Assembly: GCF_028023675.1 (NCBI RefSeq)
Contig: NZ_JAQIOZ010000022.1
Coordinates: forward strand, 1 to 64,000
From: Primorskyibacter aestuariivivens
GTDB lineage: Bacteria; Pseudomonadota; Alphaproteobacteria; Rhodobacterales; Rhodobacteraceae
DNA: 64,000 nt
Direction of reading: 5' to 3'
Shown here: positions 16,542 through 25,420 of the stretch, piece by piece
Numbering within the stretch: the first letter of the stretch is position 1
How the letters are laid out: the number at the start of each line of letters is the position of its first letter
Translations under genes and position numbers: made by a program
Notes under the pieces: generated by a model
What the model saw: only the letters and a program-made list of their open reading frames with translations
Told to the model about the DNA's origin: nothing
Database searches by the model: none

Positions 16542-17192
16542 TCAGATAAATGTGCGCGCATGGGCGCGGTCGGGCGCGGCCAGATGCGGAATCGCGTTGA
16601 AGCCTGCCAGCATCTTGTGGCCATGGACGAACTCGAACTCTGTCAGGGCCGAGTTGCGGATCTGGAACATCAGATGCGTCATGGGCGAAATCTCAAGCCC
16701 CAGCACGTTGCGCAGCACCATCGAGATGAACCCGCCCGATGTGATGACCAACGCCCGCCCGCCATGGGACAGGATATCCTGCATCGAGCTGCGGGCGCGG
16801 TCCTCGAACTCACCAAAACGTTCCGGTGCGCCCCGGAGCTTGTCCGCCTGCCACAGGTCCATGAGCTGCGGAATATGGCGGGTGAACTCCTCTGGCGTCG
16901 TCGGCGCGGGCAACCCGTGCTCCTGCTCGGCACTGGTGGCCAGATCGAAATAATTGAATTCATTCAGGCGCGTATCGACCTCGGGCGTCAGATGCCCCAT
17001 GCCCTGCGCCGTGGCCAGATGACGGGACATGTCGCCGGACCAGACATGATCGAAATGGGCCTGCGTGTCGCGCAACCAATCGCCCAGCCATTCCGCCTGC
17101 TGTGCGCCAAGCGGGCTGAGCCGGTCGTAATCCTCGGCGGTTCGCGCATGTGTGTTGGCCTGCCCGTGGCGGACAAGGGTGATATGAGTCAT
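16542..17192 (-). CDS. Histidine phosphatase family protein (phosphoglycerate mutase-like)
   Basis: A 216-residue member of the histidine phosphatase superfamily. The catalytic motif LVRHGQAN at residues 5-12 carries the phosphohistidine, and the second histidine region is near LVITSGGFISMV, where the usual H is replaced, which may lower or alter activity. The protein is first in an operon with the two saccharopine-pathway genes. The reading frame continues far upstream antisense to the formate dehydrogenase gene, but the true start is ATG 17192 with an AGGAGG-like site. Confidence 0.78.
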   Translation of the reverse strand: MTHITLVRHGQANTHARTAEDYDRLSPLGAQQAEWLGDWLRDTQAHFDHVWSGDMSRHLATAQGMGHLTPEVDTRLNEFNYFDLATSAEQEHGLPAPTTPEEFTRHIPQLMDLWQADKLRGAPERFGEFEDRARSSMQDILSHGGRALVITSGGFISMVLRNVLGLEISPMTHLMFQIRNSALTEFEFVHGHKMLAGFNAIPHLAAPDRAHARTFI

Positions 17193-17414
17193 GGGGCCTC
17201 CTGCTTGGGCCTTGTCTAGCCAAGAGGGCAGGCGGGGGAAAGGGGGCCGCGTTTGGGACGTTGCGCGCGTACCAATCGCATACATGACCGCGATCCGCGA
17301 CAGGACGCGGTCGATAAGAAACCCGCAGGACGCAAATTCGCGGGCAGGTGTCGGGATTGGCCGTCCAATCTGTCGCACCGGATGGTGTAAGGTCCCCAGC
17401 AGGAGGAATGCGCC

Positions 17415-20183
17415 ATGTCCGATACGATCCGATTCACGCTGGATGGCAAAGCGGTTGAGGCCGCCCCCGGTCAAACGATCTGGGAGGTCGCCAATGGCCG
17501 TGGTCTGGTGATCCCGCATCTGTGCCACAAGCCCGCGCCCGGCTATCGCCCCGATGGCAATTGCCGCGCCTGCATGGTCGAGATCGAGGGGGAACGCACG
17601 CTGGCGGCATCCTGCATTCGCGAACCCGTCGAGGGTATGGTCGTGACGACCAATTCGGCCCGCGCGACCGGCGCGCGCAAGATGGTGGTGGAAATGCTGC
17701 TCGCCGACCAGCCGGACCGCGACGCGGCACATGACAAATCCTCGCATCTGTGGGACATGGCCGAGCTGAATGGCGTGACGGAAAGCCGCCTGCCCACGCT
17801 GGAACCCGAACGCATTCCGCTTTTGGACGATTCCCACGTGGCGATGAGCGTGAACCTCGATGCCTGTATCCAATGCGGGCTTTGCGTGCGCGCCTGCCGC
17901 GAAGTGCAAGTCAATGACGTGATCGGCATGGCCGGGCGCGGCCATGATGCCTATCCCACCTTTGATTTTGCCGATCCCATGGGTACGTCCACCTGTGTCG
18001 CTTGCGGTGAATGCGTTCAGGCCTGTCCCACCGGCGCGCTGATGCCCGCCACGGTGACTGATGATGCGCAGGTGGGCGACAGCAAGGATTTCGATGAAGA
18101 GGTGAAATCGGTCTGCCCGTTCTGCGGCGTCGGCTGTCAGGTCTCGCTCAAGGTCAAGGATGGCAAGGTCAAATATGTCGAGGGCATCAATGGCCCTGCG
18201 AATGAAGGGCGGCTCTGCGTCAAGGGGCGCTTTGGCTTTGACTATATCCACCATCCCCATCGCCTGACCCAACCGCTCATCCGCCGCGAGGATGCACCGG
18301 AGAAGGGGCTGAATGTTGACCCGGGTAACTGGCAGGCGTTCTTCCGCGAGGCGTCCTGGGACGAAGCGCTGGATGCGGCGGCCAAGGGGCTGAAAGGCCG
18401 GGGCCGTGAAGTCGCTGGCTTCGGATCGGCCAAATGCACCAATGAAGAAGCCTATCTGTTTCAGAAATTCATCCGCCAGGGCTTTGGCCATAACAACGTG
18501 GACCACTGCACGCGGCTCTGCCATGCGTCGTCTGTGGCGGCGCTGATGGAAAACGTGGGCTCCGGCGCGGTGACCGCGACGTTCAATGAGATTGAGAATG
18601 CCGACGTGGCGATTGCCATCGGCTGCAACCCGATTGAAAACCATCCCGTTGCCGCCACCTATTTCAAGCAATTCACCAAGCGCGGCGGCAAGCTGATCGT
18701 GATGGACCCGCGCGGCGTGGGGCTGCGCCGTTTTGCGTCGCATATGCTGCAATTCCGCCCCGGCGCGGATGTCTCCATGCTCAACGCGATCATGCATGTG
18801 ATCGTCGAAGAAGGTCTCTACGACGAGCAATATATCGCGGCCTATACCGAGAACTGGGAAGCCGAGAAAGCGCATCTCAAGGACTTCGCGCCCGAGAAGA
18901 TGGCCGAGATCTGCGGCATCGAGGCCGAGGTCCTGCGCGATGTGGCGCGCACCTTTGCCACCGCCAAGGCGGGGATGATCTTCTGGGGTATGGGCGTGTC
19001 GCAGCATATCCATGGCACCGACAATGCGCGCTGCCTGATTTCGCTGGCGCTGATGACCGGTCAGGTGGGCCGCCCAGGCACTGGCCTGCACCCGCTGCGC
19101 GGTCAGAACAACGTGCAAGGCGCGTCCGATGCCGGGCTGATCCCGATGTTCCTGCCGGATTACCAGACGGTGACCGACGATGGCGTGCGTTCCGCCTTTA
19201 CCGATGTATGGGGCAGCGGGGATTTCTCGAACGAGAAGGGTCTGACCGTGGTCGAGATCATGGATGCGATCCATGACGACCAGATCAAGGCCATGTATAT
19301 CCTGGGCGAGAACCCGGCGATGAGCGACCCGGATGTGGAGCACGCCCGCGATGCGTTGGCCAAGCTCGATCATCTGGTGGTGCAGGACATCTTCCTGACC
19401 GAGACGGCGAATTATGCCGATGTGATCCTGCCTGCTTCTGCCTTCTATGAGAAATCCGGCACCGTGACGAACACCAACCGTCAGGTGCAGATGGGCCGCC
19501 CGGCGGTGACACCTCCGGGCGAGGCGCGCGAGGATTGGGTGATCACCACTGAGCTGGCGAAGCGTTGCGGGCTGAACTGGACCTATGGCAGCCCGGCGGA
19601 TGTCTTTGCCGAGATGAAGCTCAATATGAAGTCGCTCAACAACATCACCTGGGAGCGGCTGGAACGCGAAGGCGCGGTGACCTATCCGTCGCTGTCGCCC
19701 GAAGATCCGGGCCAGCCGATCGTGTTTGGCGATGGGTTCCCGCGCGCCGACGGTCGCGCGAAATTCACCCCTGCCAGCGTGATTGCGCCGGATGATGTGC
19801 CGGATGCGGAGTATCCGATGATCCTGACCACGGGGCGGCAGCTTGAGCATTGGCATACCGGTTCGATGACCCGGCGTGCCAGCGTGCTGGACGCGGTAGA
19901 ACCGGAAGCGAACTGCTCGCTGCATCCGTCCACGCTGCGTCAGCTGGGTGTCGCGCCCGGTGAACATGTGCGGCTGACCACCAAGCGCGGCTCAGTCACG
20001 GTCATGGCGCGGGCCGACCGGGCGGTGGCGCCCGACATGGTGTTCCTGCCCTTTGCCTATGTGGAGGCGGCGGCCAATATCCTGACCAACCCGGCGCTGG
20101 ATCCGTATGGCAAGATCCCCGAGTTCAAGTTCTCGGCGGTCAAGGTGGAAAAGGCCGAGGAAGGCGTCGTGGCGGCCGAGTAA
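17415..20183 (+). CDS. Molybdenum/tungsten formate dehydrogenase, alpha subunit
   Basis: A 922-residue FdsA/FdhF-like catalytic subunit oxidising formate to CO2. Domains in order: a [2Fe-2S] domain (Cys37, 50, 53, 67), two [4Fe-4S] ferredoxin clusters (Cys151/154/157/161 and 194/197/200/204), the molybdopterin-domain [4Fe-4S] site (Cys234/237/241/268), and the bis-MGD domains. The metal ligand is Cys369, followed by His370, in the NVDHCTRLCHASS motif. The start has an excellent AGGAGG. No beta, gamma or FdhD-like gene is adjacent, so the electron acceptor is unknown. Two hairpins follow. Confidence 0.93.
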   Translation: MSDTIRFTLDGKAVEAAPGQTIWEVANGRGLVIPHLCHKPAPGYRPDGNCRACMVEIEGERTLAASCIREPVEGMVVTTNSARATGARKMVVEMLLADQPDRDAAHDKSSHLWDMAELNGVTESRLPTLEPERIPLLDDSHVAMSVNLDACIQCGLCVRACREVQVNDVIGMAGRGHDAYPTFDFADPMGTSTCVACGECVQACPTGALMPATVTDDAQVGDSKDFDEEVKSVCPFCGVGCQVSLKVKDGKVKYVEGINGPANEGRLCVKGRFGFDYIHHPHRLTQPLIRREDAPEKGLNVDPGNWQAFFREASWDEALDAAAKGLKGRGREVAGFGSAKCTNEEAYLFQKFIRQGFGHNNVDHCTRLCHASSVAALMENVGSGAVTATFNEIENADVAIAIGCNPIENHPVAATYFKQFTKRGGKLIVMDPRGVGLRRFASHMLQFRPGADVSMLNAIMHVIVEEGLYDEQYIAAYTENWEAEKAHLKDFAPEKMAEICGIEAEVLRDVARTFATAKAGMIFWGMGVSQHIHGTDNARCLISLALMTGQVGRPGTGLHPLRGQNNVQGASDAGLIPMFLPDYQTVTDDGVRSAFTDVWGSGDFSNEKGLTVVEIMDAIHDDQIKAMYILGENPAMSDPDVEHARDALAKLDHLVVQDIFLTETANYADVILPASAFYEKSGTVTNTNRQVQMGRPAVTPPGEAREDWVITTELAKRCGLNWTYGSPADVFAEMKLNMKSLNNITWERLEREGAVTYPSLSPEDPGQPIVFGDGFPRADGRAKFTPASVIAPDDVPDAEYPMILTTGRQLEHWHTGSMTRRASVLDAVEPEANCSLHPSTLRQLGVAPGEHVRLTTKRGSVTVMARADRAVAPDMVFLPFAYVEAAANILTNPALDPYGKIPEFKFSAVKVEKAEEGVVAAE

Positions 20184-20217
20184 GCAGCAACATTTGCTTA
20201 TCTGGAGGCACTTCTGG

Positions 20218-20287
20218 CCGCACTGCACGTCCCGCGCGACATGCAGTGCGGTGTCGTGTTTGGCAGTTGAGGGACACTGAGTGTCCC
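20218..20287 (+). terminator. Two hairpins after the formate dehydrogenase gene
   Basis: CCGCACTGCA (20218-20227) pairs perfectly with TGCAGTGCGG (20242-20251) over a 14-base loop. A second perfect hairpin, GGGACAC-TGA-GTGTCCC, spans 20271-20287. Neither has a strong T run. They probably mark the end of the long fdh transcript. Confidence 0.6.
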
Positions 20288-20468
20288 GCCGCCGGGTTCG
20301 CGCTCCAAGTCGTTCAAATTTGCACCGCATATTGTGCGGTAGATATATTCAATATTTTGTGATATAAATCGACCAAGGCACTACCATCATGCGCACATCC
20401 TACATCTGGGTGTGTGGGCTCAAAAATATAAGGCGGGCACCAAACCCTGCCAAAACAGGAGCGAGCAG

Positions 20469-20657
20469 ATGTACTATGACTATGGTGGTTCTTTAACGCG
20501 TGAACGGATTAAGAGAAGAATGGAGGCCATCGCGACCGGCGCTGTCGTCTTCTTTTTGACGGCGATAACTTGTTTCGTTTTGAGCTCGGTATTGATCAAT
20601 ATCGTGTCGGTCCAGAGCAGCTTGGCAATGCCGCAGATCACAAAACAAACTAGGTGA
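20469..20657 (+). CDS. Hypothetical small single-pass membrane protein
   Basis: A 62-residue open frame in a relatively AT-rich stretch. It has a charged N-terminus (SLTRERIKRRMEA) followed by one long hydrophobic helix (about residues 24-46) and a polar tail. AGGAG at 20457-20461 sits seven bases before the ATG, which favours translation. I recognise no family. It may be genuine or may be a chance frame. Confidence 0.45.
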   Translation: MYYDYGGSLTRERIKRRMEAIATGAVVFFLTAITCFVLSSVLINIVSVQSSLAMPQITKQTR

Positions 20658-20851
20658 AGCCAAGGAAATTGTCTGGCTTGGAGTGCGTTGGCATTGCCCA
20701 TCCAATTGGCAGACCGGTCATGAAAAATGGGCCGGTGTGCGTGGTCGTCTTGCCGGGGGACCAGTTTCGCAAGGTTTCCGGCGGTCGGTGGCCTTGAGTT
20801 GACGCCTTGCGCGTTGGCATGCATGTTCGCCCGATCCCAAGAGAGGCCAGC

Positions 20852-22045
20852 ATGCTGCCGGTAAACCCTGATCGATTTCTGAATTCCTTGCATGCGTTGC
20901 GTCAATTCGGGGCCGCAGGCATCGGAAAGGGCGTTCAGCGCCCCGCCTATACCGACGCCGATGTCGCAGCGCGAGACTGGCTCGCGGAGGAAATGCGCAC
21001 CGCGGGGCTGACCCCGCATTTTGATCCGGTGGGCAATCTCTTTGGCCTGTGCGAGGGGCCCTCTCTCTTGCTGGGGTCTCATAGCGACAGCCAACCCGAA
21101 GGCGGCTGGCTGGATGGGGCGCTGGGCGTCATGGCGGCGCTGGAGATCGCGAAAGCGACGCAAGAGGCGGGCGGGCCGCCTGTGTCGGTCGTGTCGTTCG
21201 AGGATGAGGAAGGCCGATTTGGTGTAACCACCGGCAGTGCGGTCTGGGCGGGCAATCTGGCTCTGGACAAGGCCGATACACTGACCGACCGGGATGGGGT
21301 GCGTTTTGATGCCGCGCGCGCGGTCTTTGCCGACCGGGCGGAGGGCTTTGTTGATCCCTCCCGCTTCACCGGCTTTTTTGAGATGCATATCGAACAGGGA
21401 CCATACCTCGACACGACCGGGGAAAAAATTGGCGTGGTCAGCGATATCGTCGGTATCCGCGACATGAAAATCATCCTGGAAGGCCAGCAGAACCACGCCG
21501 GCACCACGCCCATGCATCTGCGCCGCGATGCCTTTCAGGCGCTGGCGCGGTTTTCCACGCTAATCAATGAGCGGTTCCGCAATGTTGTCACGCCCGCGAC
21601 GGTCTGGACCATCGGGCATGTGAGCCTCCACCCGAACGCGTCGTCCATCGTGCCGGGCAAGGTGACGTTCTCGATGCAATGGCGCGACGGCGATGCCGAC
21701 CGGCTGGCCCGTATGGAAGAGATCATTCGTGCGACTGCCGCCGAGGTCGCAGGAGAGGATTTTGCGCTGAGCTTCGGGCCGATGCTGGGGCTTGAACCGG
21801 TGCCTATGGATACACGTCTGCGCGGTGCGCTGGCGTCGTCTGCGGAACATGTTGCGCCGGGGAAATGGCGCGACATGCCCTCGGGCGCGCTGCATGATGC
21901 GACCAATGTCTCGCGTCTGATGCCGGTGGCGATGCTGTTTGTGCCGTCCATCGGCGGGATAAGCCATGATTTTGCCGAGGATACGGACGAGGCCGACCTG
22001 GTGACCGGGCTGGAAGTGCTGGCCGGGGCCGTCGCGACGCTGTAG
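20852..22045 (+). CDS. Zn-dependent amidohydrolase (allantoate / N-carbamoyl-amino-acid hydrolase type)
   Basis: A 397-residue M20-family hydrolase of the hydantoinase/carbamoylase group, which cleaves carbamoyl or ureido nitrogen compounds. Metal-site motifs are [19 protein letters not shown] (His77, Asp88), FEDEEGRFG, and HIEQGPYLD. The dimerisation-domain motif NHAGTTPM is also present. Homologues usually read GSHxDTV; here it is GSHSDSQ. The substrate could be allantoate, ureidoglycolate or an N-carbamoyl amino acid. Start ATG 20852 follows GAGAGG. Confidence 0.87.
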   Translation: MLPVNPDRFLNSLHALRQFGAAGIGKGVQRPAYTDADVAARDWLAEEMRTAGLTPHFDPVGNLFGLCEGPSLLLGSHSDSQPEGGWLDGALGVMAALEIAKATQEAGGPPVSVVSFEDEEGRFGVTTGSAVWAGNLALDKADTLTDRDGVRFDAARAVFADRAEGFVDPSRFTGFFEMHIEQGPYLDTTGEKIGVVSDIVGIRDMKIILEGQQNHAGTTPMHLRRDAFQALARFSTLINERFRNVVTPATVWTIGHVSLHPNASSIVPGKVTFSMQWRDGDADRLARMEEIIRATAAEVAGEDFALSFGPMLGLEPVPMDTRLRGALASSAEHVAPGKWRDMPSGALHDATNVSRLMPVAMLFVPSIGGISHDFAEDTDEADLVTGLEVLAGAVATL

Positions 22046-22053
22046 GTGCATAA

Positions 22054-22077
22054 GGTGGGCAGAATTGCCCACCCTAC
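22054..22077. repeat. Dispersed GGTGGGCA palindrome, third copy
   Basis: GGTGGGCA-GAAT-TGCCCACCCTAC lies between two convergent genes. Same unit as at 8035, 31203 and 46359. Confidence 0.9.
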
Positions 22078-22081
22078 AGGG

Positions 22082-22480
22082 TCAGATCACGCCCAAGACA
22101 CGCAGGCCAAGGCCCAATGTGGAAAGCGCGGCCAGCGCAAAGGCCAGCGTGCGTAGCACCGGGATACCCAGCACATAAATGATGTAATGGGCGAATATGC
22201 CGATGAAATAGGTCATGGCCAACGTGCCGGGATAGGCATCCTCCGGCAGTTTGATCATGGCCAGCACGGCAAGCGGGGCAAAGGCAACAAATGTTTCCAC
22301 TGCAACCGTATGGGCGCGCATGGCGCGTTGCGCCCAGTCCGATTGTGGCGTGGCATTGGGGTCGTAATTGGCCAGCGCTCCCATCAATCCCCGAACGAGG
22401 ATGCGGTCGAGGATATAGGGCAACCAGGCGATGGCGATCCAGGTCGCGCTCAGCGCGGTGTAGAATTCAAGCGATGACAT
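22082..22480 (-). CDS. MAPEG family membrane protein
   Basis: A 132-residue protein with four helices of the MAPEG type (membrane-associated, eicosanoid and glutathione metabolism). The characteristic segment is RAMRAHTVAVETFVAFAPLAVLA, close to the family's RxxxNxxE pattern with H in place of N. Bacterial members are of unknown substrate. Start at 22480 has GGAGG upstream on the minus strand. It ends in the palindromic repeat shared with the convergent hydrolase gene. Confidence 0.8.
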   Translation of the reverse strand: MSSLEFYTALSATWIAIAWLPYILDRILVRGLMGALANYDPNATPQSDWAQRAMRAHTVAVETFVAFAPLAVLAMIKLPEDAYPGTLAMTYFIGIFAHYIIYVLGIPVLRTLAFALAALSTLGLGLRVLGVI

Positions 22481-22594
22481 GGCGGTTTCCTCCCATGATG
22501 CCAGCGCCGGGAGCATAGCATGAATCGTGGTTTTCGCGTGCTTCATTTGGGCCAAGGGGCTGAAAGCGTGCAGCAATCGTGTTAGTCTGCCGCG

Positions 22595-22756
22595 ATGGAT
22601 ATTATCACAGTGTCATATTACGCGGTGGTCTGTGGCGTGCTGGGTATGGCGGGACCGAAACTTGGCGGAACGCTCGTGCGGCTCCTTATCGGGGGCATTG
22701 TCGGCGTCATCGCGGCGACTTTGTTGCCGACAGTGCGGTTGATCGCTGGCTTTTGA
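22595..22756 (+). CDS. Very small hydrophobic protein
   Basis: A 53-residue open frame beginning MDIITVSYYAVVCGVLGMA. It is almost wholly hydrophobic, with a glycine-rich second helix (LLIGGIVGVIAATLLP), as in small integral membrane proteins. No strong ribosome site is seen. It ends six bases before the convergent response-regulator stop. The composition fits a real gene, but the length makes chance hard to exclude. Confidence 0.45.
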   Translation: MDIITVSYYAVVCGVLGMAGPKLGGTLVRLLIGGIVGVIAATLLPTVRLIAGF

Positions 22757-22762
22757 GCGACG

Positions 22763-23467
22763 TCAGCTCCATGCCACATCGCCAAGAAAGATGTAGCCAG
22801 CGCCATAGATCGTCTTGATCAGGCGCGGATTCTTGGGGTCTTCGCCCAGCTTGGTGCGCAGCCGCGAGATGCGTACATCCATCGCCCGGTCAAAACTTTC
22901 GCCCGCCGCGCCGCCCAGCGTTTCCTGCATCTGTTGTCGGCTGATCAGTCGGCGGGGGCTTTCGAGGAACATCCGCAGAACCTCGCCCTCGGCATGGCTG
23001 AAACTGCCCTCGGTCCCGTCGTCGCTGCGCAGAGTATAGGCATCGAAATCTGCCTCCCAGCCATTGAAGCGGGCGATGCGGCGGTTCTGCACCTTGGGCT
23101 GAGAGGATCGCAGCCGGGCGCGGATGCGCGCCACGACTTCGGACGGGTCAAAGGGTTTGATGATGTAATCATCCGCGCCCAGTTCCAGCCCGGTGATCCG
23201 GTCCTGCACCTGGGCTCGTCCGGAAATGATGATGACCGTTGCCCCCTGTTCCAGCGCAAGCCGGTGTACCAGAGACAACCCGTCCCGATCCGGCAGGCCA
23301 AGATCGACCAGACAGACATCCGGCGTTGTCGTCCGCAACGCGGCTTCGAATTCCGTGGCGCGCGCAAAACTCAGTGTGCGGAACCCGGCCTCTTCCAGCG
23401 TGTCGGCCAGCAGGCGGCGAATGTCCGGTTCGTCGTCAAGGATGGTGACAAGCGGTTGATCAGTCAT
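22763..23467 (-). CDS. OmpR-family response regulator
   Basis: A 234-residue two-component regulator. The receiver domain (about 1-120) has the acidic pair in LDDEPD, the phosphorylation site Asp55 (VDLGLPDRDGLS), and the conserved Lys in IIKPFDPSEV. A winged-helix DNA-binding domain of the OmpR/PhoB type fills about 140-232 (RISRLRTKLGEDPKNPRLIKTIYGAGYIF). The start overlaps the 3' end of the hybrid kinase gene by 8 bp, so the two are translationally coupled and form one signalling pair. Confidence 0.93.
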   Translation of the reverse strand: MTDQPLVTILDDEPDIRRLLADTLEEAGFRTLSFARATEFEAALRTTTPDVCLVDLGLPDRDGLSLVHRLALEQGATVIIISGRAQVQDRITGLELGADDYIIKPFDPSEVVARIRARLRSSQPKVQNRRIARFNGWEADFDAYTLRSDDGTEGSFSHAEGEVLRMFLESPRRLISRQQMQETLGGAAGESFDRAMDVRISRLRTKLGEDPKNPRLIKTIYGAGYIFLGDVAWS

Positions 23468-25373
23468 GATGTGCCTTGGCGGTGTGCAGCGCGGCGGCGA
23501 GTTGAACCGCGTCAAAAGGTTTGTGGAGGAGCGGCCCGCGCTGGGCGGCCATCTCTGCCAGATCATGGGTTCGGGGCAAAGAGGTCATCAATGCCGTTGG
23601 CAACGGGGCCACCATGCGGGACAGATCAAGCCCGGTCTCAACCCCTTCAAGCTGAATGTCGGACAGGACCGCAGTGATATCGGGCAACCCGGCCACCAGC
23701 GCCGTGGCCTCAGGCACGGATGCGGCTTCGACAACCTGATGGCCCATGCCGGTCAGCATTTCCCGGACACTGTCGCGCAGGTCGGGGTTGTCTTCGACCA
23801 GAAGGATCAGATCGGGCTGCATGGTGCTGGGCAGGTCCGCGGGACGCAGGGGCAACCGGATGGTGACGCGCGCACCGGTCTGGCCATTGGCAAGGCGAAC
23901 CTCGCCCCCGGCCAGCTTGGTCATGTCGTAAACCATGGCGAGGCCCAGCCCTGATCCTTCGCCGCCCTTGGTGGTAAAAAACGGGGCCAACCCGTCGCGC
24001 AGGGCCTGTTCCGTGAACCCGGGCCCGGTATCGGAGACTTCAAAGGTCAGCCAGGTGCCGGTTTCCTCCCGCACGGTCAAGGTGATGGTTCCGCTGTCGC
24101 CGCAGGCGTCCCGCGCGTTCAGGACAAGGTTCAGCAGCGAATCCTGCAACATGCCGGGGTCGAGCGAATGCGCGCCGCCTGCCTGAACATCCAGCGCCAG
24201 GGAAACACCGTCGGGAAGGCTGGGCTTTGCAAGGGTTTGCAGCTCTTCCACGAAAGATGCGACATCCACCGCAGCGGGTGAATACGTCCGGCTGCCGGTC
24301 ATGTCGGCGATGCGGCTGAGCAAACGACCTCCGCGCCGGGCGGCGCCGATGGTGGCGGCGACCAGCGGAGCGGCGTCCGGGGGAAGCGCGTCCATGCGGT
24401 CGAGCTTGGATTGCATGCCAAGGATCACCGTCAACAGGTTGGAGAAATCATGTGCCAGCCCGCTGGTCAGCTGTGCGGCCATTTCCCTACGGCGCGTTTG
24501 TTGAAGGGCGACGCGTGCCTGAGTTTCCTCGGTGATGTCCATCGACAGGATGTAGACCCCGCGCTCACTCTGATCCGGGGTAAAGGACACGCGGATACGG
24601 CGCAGGCTGGGTGTGTCGGTGAACTCGAACACTGACTGCTGGCCGTCATAGGCCGCATCAAGATGGGGTCTGACCTTGTCATAGGCATCGGGGCCAAGCG
24701 CGTCGGAGATGTGCAGGCCCAGGATATTGGAAGGCCTGCCGGGGATGACCGAGCTAAGACGCCGGTTGGAATAGGTATAGCATCCGTTCGCATCCACATG
24801 GGCGATATGGGCGGGCATCATTTCCGTGGTGAGCCGCGTACGGGCCTCAATGGCGCGCAACTGGCGCTGGGTTTCTTCCAGCGCGCTGATCGTGGCGGCC
24901 AGTTCGCGGTTGGTGGCGGCCAGTTCCTCGGACCGGCGCAGCACCTCTTCCGAGAGCAGCTCGGAGCGGGTGCGCAACAGCTCTTCCTGCTGCTTTGTGC
25001 GGGTGATGTCGGTATAGACGGTGACCCAGCCGCCCTGCGGCAGCGGTGCACCCTCGACCGAGAGCCATTTGCCGCCCGCGCGCGGCCGCTCCATGTAATG
25101 CGGCTCAAAGGCGCGGGCCTGGTCTTCGCGCTGGGCGACGAATTCCTCGATATCGTCGATCTCGCCATATTCGCCGCTTTTGGCCAGATGGCGGACCGTG
25201 TCGGCAAAGCGGGCACCGGGGGTGACCAGCGCTTCGGGGAGGTTGAACATTTCCTGAAAACGCCGGTTGCACTGGGCCAGCCGCAGATCGCTGTCATAGA
25301 TCGACAGGGCCTGCTGGATGAGATTGAGACCGGCCTGCGTCAGGTCGGACAATTGCTTGTCGGACAGGTCCAT
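23460..25373 (-). CDS. PAS-domain hybrid histidine kinase
   Basis: A 637-residue cytoplasmic sensor kinase without membrane helices. Domains: PAS_7-type PAS (about 12-125), a coiled coil (about 127-180), a second PAS (180-285), the phosphoacceptor region with His308 in LAHDFSNLL, the ATPase (N box LVLNARDAC, G boxes SDTGPGF and GEGSGLGLAM), and a C-terminal receiver (Glu527/Asp528, phospho-Asp572). Signal therefore passes from His308 to Asp572 and probably on to the coupled OmpR regulator. The membrane-bound ETR1-like kinase is directly upstream in the same orientation. Confidence 0.92.
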   Translation of the reverse strand: MDLSDKQLSDLTQAGLNLIQQALSIYDSDLRLAQCNRRFQEMFNLPEALVTPGARFADTVRHLAKSGEYGEIDDIEEFVAQREDQARAFEPHYMERPRAGGKWLSVEGAPLPQGGWVTVYTDITRTKQQEELLRTRSELLSEEVLRRSEELAATNRELAATISALEETQRQLRAIEARTRLTTEMMPAHIAHVDANGCYTYSNRRLSSVIPGRPSNILGLHISDALGPDAYDKVRPHLDAAYDGQQSVFEFTDTPSLRRIRVSFTPDQSERGVYILSMDITEETQARVALQQTRRREMAAQLTSGLAHDFSNLLTVILGMQSKLDRMDALPPDAAPLVAATIGAARRGGRLLSRIADMTGSRTYSPAAVDVASFVEELQTLAKPSLPDGVSLALDVQAGGAHSLDPGMLQDSLLNLVLNARDACGDSGTITLTVREETGTWLTFEVSDTGPGFTEQALRDGLAPFFTTKGGEGSGLGLAMVYDMTKLAGGEVRLANGQTGARVTIRLPLRPADLPSTMQPDLILLVEDNPDLRDSVREMLTGMGHQVVEAASVPEATALVAGLPDITAVLSDIQLEGVETGLDLSRMVAPLPTALMTSLPRTHDLAEMAAQRGPLLHKPFDAVQLAAALHTAKAHHD

Positions 25374-25420
25374 GAATCTGTGCCCCCCTGATCGGGGCTT
25401 ACGTCAGGCGGGGGACAGGA

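Noticed and set aside
17193-19967. Very long open frame on the minus strand opposite the formate dehydrogenase gene
   Set aside because: It is the antisense of a strongly supported 922-residue enzyme and has low-complexity, His/Arg-rich translation typical of shadow frames in GC-rich DNA. Only its last 216 codons are the real histidine phosphatase gene.
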